DNA of 26,293 nucleotides from Syntrophomonadaceae bacterium (GCA_003562605.1 PWUG01000209.1:1-26293), one strand, 5' to 3'; counted from the stretch's first letter, positions 7,669-15,254 are shown. Made by a program: numbers and translations. Notes: a model not told the origin generated them from the letters alone.

Positions 7669-8432
7669 TGACCTGTTGATCCCTCCCCGACCCGGTTTAT
7701 CAGGGCAGCCATATATCCTGCGCCGTAACCGTTATCAATATTGACCACAGCCACTCCGGAGGCGCAGCTGTTTAGCATAGTCAGAAGGGGGGCTAACCCA
7801 CCGAAATGCGCTCCATAACCGACACTGGTAGGCACGGCAATCACGGGGCAGGTTGCCAGTCCCCCGACTACACTGGCCAGGGCGCCTTCCATACCTGCTA
7901 CAACCACGATCACCCGAGCCCGGCTTAGCTTATCCCAGTTGTCAAAAAGGCGGTGTATTCCTGCCACGCCGACATCAAAGAGGCGCTCAACACGGCTACC
8001 GATTAATTCCGCCGTCAGTGCCGCTTCTTCAGCTACCGGCAGATCCGCAGTTCCTGCCGATACAACTGCTACGCAGCCGACAGGTTCGGGCTCACTTTCA
8101 CTGCGGATAACAAGCGCTCTCGCCTGAAGGTGATATTCGGCCCGGGGATGTTTTGCCTTAACCGCTTCAAAGACTGCCGGTTCTGCGCGTGTAGCCAGGA
8201 CCGTGCCGCCTGAAGCAGCCAGGCGGTCAACAATAGCCTCAATCTGTTCAACTGTCTTACCGGGGCAGTAGATCACTTCGGGAAAACCACGGCGCAGGTA
8301 TCGCTGGTGATCGACCCGGGCAAATCCGAGGTCTTCATAGGGAAGCATCCGCAGCCGCTCCACAGCCTGATCTATACTGACCTTTCCATCCTGTACCGCT
8401 GCCAGCAGCTCTTGCAGTTTTTTTTCGTTGAT
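7665..8432 (-). CDS. larB: LarB, pyridinium-3,5-biscarboxylic acid mononucleotide synthase
   Basis: LarB carboxylates and hydrolyses nicotinic acid adenine dinucleotide, the first step to the nickel-pincer cofactor. The protein shows the PurE-like fold: MLPYEDLGFARVDHQR near the N-terminus, then GSRVERLFDVGVAGIHRLF, VVVAGMEGALASVVGGLA and VPTSVGYGAHFGG. A GTG at 8363 would give 232 residues but drop the conserved N-terminal helix. Upstream in frame the translation reads INEKKLQELLAAVQDGKVSI, which matches how LarB proteins begin. The only start-like codon there is ATC at 8432-8430, 9 bases after AAGGGAG. I therefore call an ATC start, 255 residues. Upstream are an extended -10 promoter and a 7-codon mini-ORF. 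Gene identity is very sure; the start is less so. Confidence 0.9.
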   Translation of the reverse strand: MNEKKLQELLAAVQDGKVSIDQAVERLRMLPYEDLGFARVDHQRYLRRGFPEVIYCPGKTVEQIEAIVDRLAASGGTVLATRAEPAVFEAVKAKHPRAEYHLQARALVIRSESEPEPVGCVAVVSAGTADLPVAEEAALTAELIGSRVERLFDVGVAGIHRLFDNWDKLSRARVIVVVAGMEGALASVVGGLATCPVIAVPTSVGYGAHFGGLAPLLTMLNSCASGVAVVNIDNGYGAGYMAALINRVGEGSTGQ

Positions 8433-8436
8433 GGGC

Positions 8437-8460
8437 CTAAACTCCCTTCTTCACTGCCAT
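8437..8460 (-). other. 7-codon mini-ORF in the larB leader
   Basis: ATG GCA GTG AAG AAG GGA GTT TAG (MAVKKGV) ends 4 bases before the proposed ATC start of larB, and the larB ribosome binding site lies inside it. It has no ribosome binding site of its own, and the expected transcription start is within about 2 bases of its ATG, so it would have to be read as a leaderless frame. It may be chance. Confidence 0.25.
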
Positions 8461-8468
8461 TTTAGTAA

Positions 8469-8495
8469 ATTATAACACACTGCGGTGCCTGGCAA
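8469..8495 (-). promoter_or_regulatory. extended -10 promoter of larBC
   Basis: TGTTATAAT (perfect -10, TATAAT at 8474-8469, with TGN extension) has TTGCCA (8495-8490) as a -35 candidate at a short 15-base spacing. Transcription would start near 8462, giving a leader of about 30 bases before the ATC start of larB. Confidence 0.55.
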
Positions 8496-8613
8496 CTCAG
8501 GCTGTACGAGTCAATAGGATAATCAGCTAAACTGGAAACCGGCATCCGGCATAGGCGCTACAGTGCAGGATTTTTGTGCAACAGGTGAATGGGTGATGTT
8601 TGCTGTTGGAAGA

Positions 8614-8644
8614 GGGGACACCCCTCCGATGGAGTAATGTCCCC
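8614..8644. repeat. GGGGACA/TGTCCCC palindromic element
   Basis: GGGGACA (8614-8620) pairs with TGTCCCC (8638-8644), with an inner CTCC-GAT-GGAG stem. It sits 18 bases past the flxA stop. No T-tract follows on the minus strand, though T-rich sequence follows on the plus strand. The nested form looks like a REP-type dispersed palindrome doubling as a transcript end; only one clear copy is seen in this window. Confidence 0.5.
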
Positions 8645-8661
8645 TTAGAATTTCTATTTTT

Positions 8662-9489
8662 CTAGTATTCAGCCGGCAGGGCGTTAAGCTCGGCCAGGCT
8701 GAAAACCGGCCCATCTTTGCAGACATAAACCGGACCGAGGTTGCAGCGGCCGCACTTGCCGACGCCGCATTTCATGCGCATCTCGAGAGTGGTAATGACC
8801 TGTTCGGGAGAAAACTGCAGTTTTTCCAGCGCCTGCAGGACAAATTTGATCATAATCGGCGGCCCGCAGGTTACGGCCACGCGGTTTTCCGGCGTGAAGG
8901 CCAGCTCGGAAACATAATTGGGAACAAAACCGACGTTACCATCCCAGTCCGGGAACTCGGCATCAACGGTCAGGTAAACACTTGTGTCAGGCTCTTGGCG
9001 CCAGGTCTCCCTGACCTCGCTTTTTCGAATCATGTCAGCAGGAGAACGGGCCCCGTAAACAATATCGATATGCCCAAAATCCTGCCGGTGGTCAAAACAG
9101 TAGCCGATCAGCGAGCGCAGGGGTGCAAGGCCGATTCCTCCCCCGATAAAGAGAAGATCTTTTCCCTTCATTTGATCAATCGGGAAACCATTGCCGTAAG
9201 GACCCCTGATACCAATCTGCTGCCCGGGAGTCAGGCAGTGCAGGGCTCCCGATACGCTGCCGACATCTTTAATACTGAATTCGAGGCACTCCCTGCAGGT
9301 TGGTGAAGATGTAATTGAAAAGATTGCTTCCCCAACAGGGGGGACCGACAGCATGGCACATTGACCGGGCATGAAATTAAAAGGCATCCCCTCTTTGCCG
9401 ACCACGCGAAGGGTTTTGATATCGGGGGTTTCTTCAGTTATATCGAGAATTGTAGCCTGCTGAGGCATGAGCGGGTTAACACTGCTCAA
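8662..9489 (-). CDS. flxA: FlxA: NAD(P)H-oxidising FAD/[2Fe-2S] subunit
   Basis: The protein belongs to the ferredoxin-NADP reductase/PyrK/sulfhydrogenase-gamma group. Visible parts are a beta-barrel flavin domain with PGQCAMLSVPP and FSITSSP, the IGIRGPYGNGFP loop, the nucleotide-binding LLFIGGGIGLAPLRSLI, the NAD-contacting VTCGPPIMIKFV, and a C-terminal [2Fe-2S] site CGVGKCGRCNLGPVYVC. In the Flx-Hdr complex it takes electrons from NAD(P)H. I prefer the TTG at 9489 because GGAGGTG lies 6 bases upstream, inside the end of flxB; ATG at 9468 is the alternative (268 residues). It overlaps flxB by 14 bases and is the last gene of the operon, followed by a GGGGACA palindrome. Family assignment is strong; the Flx role rests on the operon. 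Confidence 0.88.
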   Translation of the reverse strand: MSSVNPLMPQQATILDITEETPDIKTLRVVGKEGMPFNFMPGQCAMLSVPPVGEAIFSITSSPTCRECLEFSIKDVGSVSGALHCLTPGQQIGIRGPYGNGFPIDQMKGKDLLFIGGGIGLAPLRSLIGYCFDHRQDFGHIDIVYGARSPADMIRKSEVRETWRQEPDTSVYLTVDAEFPDWDGNVGFVPNYVSELAFTPENRVAVTCGPPIMIKFVLQALEKLQFSPEQVITTLEMRMKCGVGKCGRCNLGPVYVCKDGPVFSLAELNALPAEY

Positions 9490-10492
9490 CTGTCTCACCT
9501 CCAAGGGCTTTAATAGCCTGCACAATATCAAGATTTACCGGGCAGCTGCGCAGGCAGCGCCCACAACCGACACAGGCAATTTCACTATGAATTTCCGGAT
9601 AATACTGCAGTTTGTGCAGAAAACGCTGCCTGACCCTTTCTTTTCGCTCGGGGCGGGGATTATGGCCACCGGCCATCTCGGTAAAATGCCCATACATACA
9701 GCTATCCCAGCAGCGGAATCTCTCTCCTTCTGCCTCATGCCCGAAATCTTCAACATCGAAACAGTAACAGGTGGGGCAGACGTAAGTGCAAACGCCGCAA
9801 CCGAGACAGCTTTTATAAAGCTGATCCCAAACCGGATCGTCAAAGCGCTCCTTCAGGTTTTCTGCCAGGCCTTCGAGCTGCAGGTTAAAATCGGCAGTAG
9901 TAACTTCTTTCCCGGAAAATAATTCTTTGGAGGCATCTGCCAAGAAGTCACCGGACTGCTCGAGCAGAGCCTTGCCTTTTTCAGTTCTGGCCTCCAGGAG
10001 CAGCGAACTGTCCGTTAGGTGAGCCATCACATCTGCACCGGGAGCATCTGCCGGATCGACTCCGAAATCGCTGCAAAAGCAGAACGGGTCGGCTTCTCTG
10101 CAGGACAGGGCAACCACCGTTGTTTTATCACGCCGATTTTGATAGAGAGCATCGGGAGGATCCTGATCCAAAAAAACCCGATCGAGCAGTTCGATCGCTT
10201 TCAAATCACAGGGGTGCACACCAAAAGCGGTGACCGGCTCATTTGCTTCAACTGGCGTCATTTCGAGCTGCCGGCCACTGGTGCGGTAATGCATAAAAGT
10301 CTCTTCCCGCGGCAGAAAGATATCTTTCGGCGAAACTGCGCTGTTAACTGCATCTAAATTAACTTCCGCTCCTTCAGCCCAGGGCTGAAACAGAACTACA
10401 GGCCCATCCTGGATCGGCAGGTAAAGAGGCCCCTGCGCCGCCAAATGCGCCCAGAGCTCGGGGAGCTTTTCCCTGGCTATTACTTTTTTCAT
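9476..10492 (-). CDS. flxB: FlxB-like 4Fe-4S dicluster protein (sulfhydrogenase-beta type)
   Basis: This 338-residue iron-sulfur protein resembles the beta subunit of sulfhydrogenases and AsrA. The N-terminal about 210 residues form a domain with FGVHPCDLKAIELLDRVFL near residue 91 and a CREADPFCFC cluster near 130. The C-terminal part carries two 4Fe-4S motifs, CLGCGVCTYVCPTCYC and CVGCGRCLRSCP. It should relay electrons between FlxA and the rest of the complex. Ribosome binding site GAGGAGG lies 6 bases before the ATG; the gene starts 10 bases after flxC and overlaps flxA. Subunit lettering follows the gene order of described flxABCD clusters and is less sure than the family. Confidence 0.85.
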   Translation of the reverse strand: MKKVIAREKLPELWAHLAAQGPLYLPIQDGPVVLFQPWAEGAEVNLDAVNSAVSPKDIFLPREETFMHYRTSGRQLEMTPVEANEPVTAFGVHPCDLKAIELLDRVFLDQDPPDALYQNRRDKTTVVALSCREADPFCFCSDFGVDPADAPGADVMAHLTDSSLLLEARTEKGKALLEQSGDFLADASKELFSGKEVTTADFNLQLEGLAENLKERFDDPVWDQLYKSCLGCGVCTYVCPTCYCFDVEDFGHEAEGERFRCWDSCMYGHFTEMAGGHNPRPERKERVRQRFLHKLQYYPEIHSEIACVGCGRCLRSCPVNLDIVQAIKALGGETVEQC

Positions 10493-10502
10493 AATGACCT
10501 CC

Positions 10503-11477
10503 TCACTTTTCCGAAAAAGCCGCCGGATCGTCGGGCCGGTAAGTCAGCAGAGGCGGATCAAGCTCTGCGTCAAGGCCGGCTTCGTAATCTCCGTACAGCT
10601 CGTTGATATCCTTGATTAATTTACGATTCAATTCCTGCAGTGGAATGCCTACAGGGCAGGATCTCTCACATTCACCACAATCAATGCAGCGCCCTGCTCC
10701 ATGATAGGCCCTGATCAGATGAAACATAAAATTCTCACTCGGTTGATAAGCACGCCCCTGCCAGCGCGGGTTTTCCTGTTCGACGAAACACTCGCGGCAG
10801 CTGCAGAATGGACAGGCCTGGCGACAGGCATAACAACGCAGGCAGCGCGAAAGCTCTTTTTCCCAGTAAGCGAATCGCTCCTGTGCCGAAAGCGCCTCCA
10901 GCTCTTCGACCTTTTTAAACCGTTCCGGTGCTTCTTTGTCACCCTGCGGGGACAGCAGCATCTGATCATAAACAACGGGATCGGGATAGAGACAATCCCT
11001 GCACTTATCGAGGAGCATTTGATCACGATCGGCCGTTGTCTCCCCTTCAGCCGTTATGAGAACAATTTGACCGTTTTGTTCAGTTATACTTAAAAGGGCC
11101 CTTCCAGCCTCCTCAGCCAATCGATCGTAATCGAGCATTCCGGGGCATGGCAGCCCATAAAGAACTACCCGGTCACGCGGAACCATATTGTCCTGAAGCA
11201 GTCGGTTAAATGCGCGGGCATCGCAGCCTTTAACCAGCACACCGACCTTGCCGTGCTCTTTAAGTTCCTCCAGTAAATAGCGGCTCAGGTTTACCGCGCA
11301 GAATGAATCCCAGGCCAGCTTATCCAGGTCTTCCTCACAACGGGCAAAAAGGGGCCGGGACTGCCACCAGTAATGGCCTTTTTCCCAACCGAGCAGTAAA
11401 TCGATACGGCCGCCGAGTAAATCCTGTTTTACCGCTTCGCGTATTTTATCGACCTGTTCTAAGTTATGTTCTGCCAT
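10503..11477 (-). CDS. flxC: FlxC-like 4Fe-4S protein
   Basis: This 324-residue soluble iron-sulfur protein has an N-terminal part with VGVLVKGCDARAFNRLLQ near residue 77 and VVLYGLPCPGMLD, similar to FrhB/HdrA-associated electron-transfer subunits. CRDC near residue 168 is followed by CLRCYACRQACPFCSCREC around 205-223 and a second ferredoxin motif CIDCGECERSCP near 255-266, so at least two [4Fe-4S] clusters are likely. It lies between the MvhD-like gene (19-base overlap with its end) and flxB (10-base gap), so it is translationally linked to both. I assign it as the electron carrier linking FlxB to FlxD/HdrA. The subunit name rests on order in the operon. Confidence 0.8.
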   Translation of the reverse strand: MAEHNLEQVDKIREAVKQDLLGGRIDLLLGWEKGHYWWQSRPLFARCEEDLDKLAWDSFCAVNLSRYLLEELKEHGKVGVLVKGCDARAFNRLLQDNMVPRDRVVLYGLPCPGMLDYDRLAEEAGRALLSITEQNGQIVLITAEGETTADRDQMLLDKCRDCLYPDPVVYDQMLLSPQGDKEAPERFKKVEELEALSAQERFAYWEKELSRCLRCYACRQACPFCSCRECFVEQENPRWQGRAYQPSENFMFHLIRAYHGAGRCIDCGECERSCPVGIPLQELNRKLIKDINELYGDYEAGLDAELDPPLLTYRPDDPAAFSEK

Positions 11478-11920
11478 CGGGCATCCCTCATCTTTCCGTT
11501 CGGCCCGAGGGCCTTGATCTTGCCGGTCATATCCGCCATCTCTTCGGCAAACTTGTCGCCTTCGGAACTCGATATCCAGCGCACCTCGAAACGTTCAGGT
11601 TCCACGCCGCTGAATTCAACCAACCGTTTAAAAGCGGAAAGGCGGCGGCGCACATGATAGTTTCCGGTACTGTAATGGCAGTCGCCGGGGTGACAACCGG
11701 CCACGAGCACGCCGTCGGCCCCACGCTGGAAAGCACGCAGGATGAACATCGGGCTCATGCGGCTTGAACAGGGTACGCGTATAACTTTGACATTGGCCGG
11801 GTAGCTCATGCGGCTTGTTCCGGCCAGGTCTCCGCCGGCATAACTGCACCAGTTGCAGCAAAAAGCAACAATCAGGGGCTCCCAACCTGCTGCTTTATCA
11901 TCTTTTAGCGCTGTAGACAT
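11459..11920 (-). CDS. flxD: FlxD / MvhD-family hydrogenase-delta-like iron-sulfur protein
   Basis: The 153-residue protein matches the MvhD family, the [2Fe-2S] subunit that connects an electron-donating module to HdrA in methanogens and in Flx-Hdr systems. Landmarks are FCCNWCSYAGGDLAGTSRM near residue 20, VRVPCSSRM-type IRVPCSSRM near 46, and DGVLVAGCHPGDCHYSTGN near 73; the cysteines in these motifs are the cluster ligands. No hydrogenase large or small subunit (mvhA/mvhG) is nearby. The donor is therefore probably FlxA with NAD(P)H rather than hydrogen. The start overlaps the hdrA stop by 16 bases, and the end overlaps flxC by 19 bases. Confidence 0.92.
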   Translation of the reverse strand: MSTALKDDKAAGWEPLIVAFCCNWCSYAGGDLAGTSRMSYPANVKVIRVPCSSRMSPMFILRAFQRGADGVLVAGCHPGDCHYSTGNYHVRRRLSAFKRLVEFSGVEPERFEVRWISSSEGDKFAEEMADMTGKIKALGPNGKMRDARWQNIT

Positions 11921-13890
11921 ATGGCATCCACCTCCGCCAATATTTGTTCGTTGGTAAAGCCCTTCAGATTGATCGTGCCCGAGCGGCAGGCAACCGTACA
12001 GGAGCCACAGCCCTGGCAGAGGGCAGGGTTAACCTCGGCCACGGTGCGTTTCAGGGTACCTTCGTGATAACGCTCTTCAATCTCAACCGGACTAATCGCA
12101 GTGTAAGGGCAGACCGCTTCACAGTAGAGGCAGCCGGAACACTCAGCCTGGTTTACTTCAGCGGTACAGGCTTCGCCCTGCAGTTTCTCTTTGGATAAAA
12201 GGCCGACCACCTTAACTGCAGCAGCGCTGGCCTGCGATACCGTATCGGGAATATCTTTCGGCGACTGGCAGGCCCCGGCTATAAATATGCCGGCGGTATG
12301 AGTTTCAACCGGTTTCAGCTTCGGGTGAGCTTCATTAAAGAAGTTGTAGCTGTCGCTGTTGATACCAACTAACCGGCCCATATCCGGAGCATCACAGCGG
12401 GCTATCGAAGCAGCTGCCAGTACGACCATGTCGGCTTTTATTTCAATCAGCCTGCCGCTCAGGGAATCGACACCGTGCACTACCAGGTTGTCTCCTTCCG
12501 GGAATATTTTACCAACCTGGCCACGCATATAAGCTACATCATACTCTTCAGCAGCACGGCGTTGGAATTCTTCGTACCCCTTACCGGCGGTACGCACGTC
12601 TATATAAAAAACGTAACTTTTTGCATCGGGTACTTTCTCTTTCAACAGTATTGCCTGTTTTGCCGTATACATACAGCAGATCTTCGAACAGTAATTCATC
12701 CCCCGGGCTATATCACGGGAACCGACACACTGGATAAAGACCACTTTTTTCGGCGGTTTACCGTCGGAAAGACGCACAATCTTACCACCGGTCGGCCCGG
12801 ACGCATTAAAGAGGCGTTCAAACTCCATTCCGGTGAGGATATCAGGATGCTGTCCGTAGCCGTATTCGCCGTAAATGGTGGGATCAAGCTGGTCGAAACC
12901 GGTCGCCATAACTATAGCGCCGTAACGCCGCTCAATAATTTCGTCCTGCTGTTCGTAATCGATCGCCTGCGGCGGACATTCTTTTTCGCAGATCTGGCAG
13001 CGTCCCTTCCTGAAGTAGAGACAGCTGTCGCGGTCGATGACCGGTACATTCGGCACAGCCTGGGCAAAGGGCACATAGATTGATTTGCGTTTGGCCAGGC
13101 CCATTTCAAACTCGGACGGAGCTTTGGAAGGGCACTTTTCCCAGCAGATGCCGCAGCCGGTACATTTGACCGCATCGACATAGCGCGCTTTCTGCCTGAT
13201 TTTTACATCAAACTGCCCGACGAAACCTTTAACTTCGTCCACCTCTGAATAGGTCAGCAGGTTGACATTCGGGTGCTGGGCCGCTTCTACCATTTTCGGG
13301 GTCAGGATACATGCGGAGCAGTCGAGGGTGGGAAAAGTTTTTTCCAACTGGGCCATCCGGCCGCCTATGCTTGGCTCGCGCTCAACAATATCAACTTCAT
13401 AGCCGGCTTCGGCAATGTCGAGTGCAGCCTGGATACCGGCAATTCCTCCCCCGATAACCAGGGCTCGTTTTTCGACGTCGAGGCGCGGCGCCTCAAGGGC
13501 GCTATTTAAAGCAGCCTTGGCGGCGGCTGCCCTAAGCAGGGCTATCGCCTTTGGTGTCGCTTCTTCAATATCTTTGTGGACCCAGGAGCAGTGCTCCCGG
13601 ATGTTGGCTACTTCAAGCAGGTAGGGGTTCAGGCCTGCTTTAGCGGCTGCCTTGCGAAAAGTGGCTTCGTGCATCCGCGGTGAGCAGGTGCCTACAACCA
13701 CCCGATCGAGATCGTTTTCTTTTATAGCTTTCGTAATTATATCCTGCCCCATTTCGGAGCATAGATAACGGTATTCATCAGCATGAACCACTCCGGGAAA
13801 ACTGCGGGACGCTTCTAATGCCTTGTCGATATCCACGGTCCCGGCAATATTGGTGCCGCAGTGGCAGATAAATACTCCTGTTCTGGGCAA
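11905..13890 (-). CDS. hdrA: HdrA: FAD-containing heterodisulfide reductase subunit A
   Basis: HdrA carries the flavin thought to bifurcate electrons between ferredoxin and the disulfide. The protein has about 661 residues. It starts with GVFICHCGTNIAG, has the dinucleotide motif VIGGGIAGIQAALDIAEAG near residue 145, and then the HdrA hallmark FPTLDCSACILTPKM. A ferredoxin pair follows (CTGCGICWEKCP; CQICEKECPP), then SKICCMYTAKQAILLKEK, and finally a second ferredoxin pair at the C-terminus (CSGCLYCEAVCP; CQGCGSCTVAC). I place the start at TTG 13890, 9 bases after AAAGGAGG; the TTG at 13899 touches the ribosome binding site and is unlikely. It follows hdrC closely and overlaps flxD, so it is the centre of the operon. 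Confidence 0.95.
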   Translation of the reverse strand: MPRTGVFICHCGTNIAGTVDIDKALEASRSFPGVVHADEYRYLCSEMGQDIITKAIKENDLDRVVVGTCSPRMHEATFRKAAAKAGLNPYLLEVANIREHCSWVHKDIEEATPKAIALLRAAAAKAALNSALEAPRLDVEKRALVIGGGIAGIQAALDIAEAGYEVDIVEREPSIGGRMAQLEKTFPTLDCSACILTPKMVEAAQHPNVNLLTYSEVDEVKGFVGQFDVKIRQKARYVDAVKCTGCGICWEKCPSKAPSEFEMGLAKRKSIYVPFAQAVPNVPVIDRDSCLYFRKGRCQICEKECPPQAIDYEQQDEIIERRYGAIVMATGFDQLDPTIYGEYGYGQHPDILTGMEFERLFNASGPTGGKIVRLSDGKPPKKVVFIQCVGSRDIARGMNYCSKICCMYTAKQAILLKEKVPDAKSYVFYIDVRTAGKGYEEFQRRAAEEYDVAYMRGQVGKIFPEGDNLVVHGVDSLSGRLIEIKADMVVLAAASIARCDAPDMGRLVGINSDSYNFFNEAHPKLKPVETHTAGIFIAGACQSPKDIPDTVSQASAAAVKVVGLLSKEKLQGEACTAEVNQAECSGCLYCEAVCPYTAISPVEIEERYHEGTLKRTVAEVNPALCQGCGSCTVACRSGTINLKGFTNEQILAEVDAICLQR

Positions 13891-13905
13891 ATTCCCCAAC
13901 CTCCT

Positions 13906-14304
13906 TTACTTGTTATACTTGCGAAAGCCGCTGACCAGGGCCTGCTGTGGCAGTTTCTCCAGCTGTTCCGGCGTAAGGTCGGCGGGACCGAATTTATTTC
14001 CTTCACGGCAGCGAAGTACGGAAAGGCGAATCCCTTCCATCATTCGCGCCAGGTCAATATCGCGGGGGCAACGGGCGGCACAGGTAAAACAGGATGCACA
14101 AATCCAGGGTGTTTTACTCTTGGCCAATTCGTCTTCCAGACCCAGTTGTAAATAGCGGATCACCTGGTGGGGCATAAGATCAAGCGCCGCTGTAACCGGG
14201 CATGCTGCGCTGCACTTGCCACACTGGTAGCAGCAGTTTGGATCCTGGCCGCTTTGCGTCTTCATTTCATCAATAAGGCGGCTTTTACCGCTGGTAGTTG
14301 TCAT
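13906..14304 (-). CDS. hdrC: HdrC: heterodisulfide reductase iron-sulfur subunit C
   Basis: This 132-residue ferredoxin-like subunit has two [4Fe-4S] motifs, CYQCGKCSAACP near residues 25-36 and CASCFTCAARCP near 69-80. Between them is the DLMPHQVIRYLQLG helix typical of HdrC. It passes electrons from HdrA to the HdrB catalytic subunit. The ATG overlaps the hdrB TGA (ATGA), and hdrA follows after about 15 bases with AAAGGAGG in the gap. Length is short compared with methanogen HdrC but usual for bacterial Flx-linked copies. Confidence 0.93.
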   Translation of the reverse strand: MTTTSGKSRLIDEMKTQSGQDPNCCYQCGKCSAACPVTAALDLMPHQVIRYLQLGLEDELAKSKTPWICASCFTCAARCPRDIDLARMMEGIRLSVLRCREGNKFGPADLTPEQLEKLPQQALVSGFRKYNK

Positions 14305-15128
14305 CGCTGCGACACCTCCTCCTTCGAACTGTCGTCATCAGCCGTTTCAACGGATAAACCCATTGCTTCAGCTAAAAGCTCGCTAAAATAATAAACCTTG
14401 ATCGGCTCTCTGCCGTCATTCCTGGCGCAGTTTTCCAGGTTATAGCGGCAAAGAGGGCAGGCGGTAATCAGAAGTTCGGCGCCGGCATTGCGGGCTGACT
14501 CGAGAATGCGGTCGACAGTATCAGCAGCCACACCTTCTTCAGTAACGGAAAGGTAGGCGCCGCAGCACTCGGTGCGGTAAGGGCTTTTAACCACATCTGC
14601 CCCGAGAGCTTTGAGCAGATCCTCCATAATCGAAGGATTCTCAGGATCATCAAACTGCATTACCTTCGATGGGCGCAGCAGCAGGCAACCGTAATAGGCG
14701 GCAGCTTTGCGGCCTTCAAGAGGCTTTTTAACCATCTCGGCCAGCTTGTCGAATCCCAGGTCGTCACGAAGAACTTCGAGGAAGTGAAGAACGCGGCCTT
14801 CGCCACTGTACTCTACTTCCAGAAAATCAGTGACCTTAGTGCGGGCATCTTCACTGCGTTTCATCAACTCCTGGGCCCGCTTGAGCACATGATGACAGGC
14901 GGCACATAGCGATACCAACGGTTCACCTTCGGCAGCAGCCAGGGTTCGGACCGGTGAGAGCAGGGAAATCAGTTCATCCTCATAAAGAGGGAAAACTGCT
15001 CCGCAGCACTGCCACTCAGACAGTTCTTCCAGCTCTATCCCTAAAGCTTCGGCGGCAGCCATTGTAGTATCTTCCATGTTTTTTGCCTGTCCCTTGAGGG
15101 TACATCCGGGAAAATAACGATAGCGCAC
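14301..15128 (-). CDS. hdrB: HdrB: catalytic CCG-domain subunit of heterodisulfide reductase
   Basis: HdrB reduces a disulfide on two non-cubane [4Fe-4S] clusters held by CCG domains. Both domains are visible: the first with FPGCTLKG, WQCCGAVFPL and LCAACHH; the second with YYGCLLLRPSK, TECCGAYLSV and TACPLCRYNL. There are two in-frame GTG codons in a tandem GTGCGCTAT repeat. The one at 15140 abuts AGGAGG, whereas the one at 15128 lies 11 bases downstream and gives MRYRYFPGCTLKG, the usual HdrB start, so I chose it (275 residues). First gene of hdrBCA-flxDCBA. Upstream are 114 AT-rich bases with a possible TGGTAGTAT extended -10. The physiological disulfide is unknown. Confidence 0.93.
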   Translation of the reverse strand: MRYRYFPGCTLKGQAKNMEDTTMAAAEALGIELEELSEWQCCGAVFPLYEDELISLLSPVRTLAAAEGEPLVSLCAACHHVLKRAQELMKRSEDARTKVTDFLEVEYSGEGRVLHFLEVLRDDLGFDKLAEMVKKPLEGRKAAAYYGCLLLRPSKVMQFDDPENPSIMEDLLKALGADVVKSPYRTECCGAYLSVTEEGVAADTVDRILESARNAGAELLITACPLCRYNLENCARNDGREPIKVYYFSELLAEAMGLSVETADDDSSKEEVSQR

Positions 15129-15216
15129 TTTATAGCGCACCTCCTAATCGGGCAGGTTTATAGATGCTGTATTTACATACTACCATAATTTCGACAGAAA
15201 ATCGCATACCCCTTTA

Positions 15217-15246
15217 TAAAATTTAAAATAATTATTATAAATTTTA
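15217..15246. repeat. AT-only inverted repeat between the ttcA-like gene and hdrB
   Basis: TAAAATTTA (15217-15225) is perfectly repeated in inverted form as TAAATTTTA (15238-15246) with a 12-base AT spacer. It lies just after the TtcA-like stop and about 90 bases upstream of hdrB, where an operator or promoter upstream element would sit. It does not match the Rex consensus TTGTGAAANNNNTTCACAA. Confidence 0.4.
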
Positions 15247-15254
15247 GAAATACG

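Noticed and set aside
8523..8726. Minus-strand frame running from inside flxA into the gap before larB
   Set aside because: It is out of frame with flxA, has no start signals, and the residues past 8662 match nothing I know.
11628..11885. Overlapping antisense and alternate-frame open frames across the hdr-flx operon
   Set aside because: All are in other frames of confidently identified iron-sulfur proteins and lack ribosome binding sites.
15160..15210. GATTTTCTGTCGAAA upstream of hdrB as a CodY box
   Set aside because: It differs from AATTTTCWGAAAATT at six of fifteen positions when aligned without gaps.
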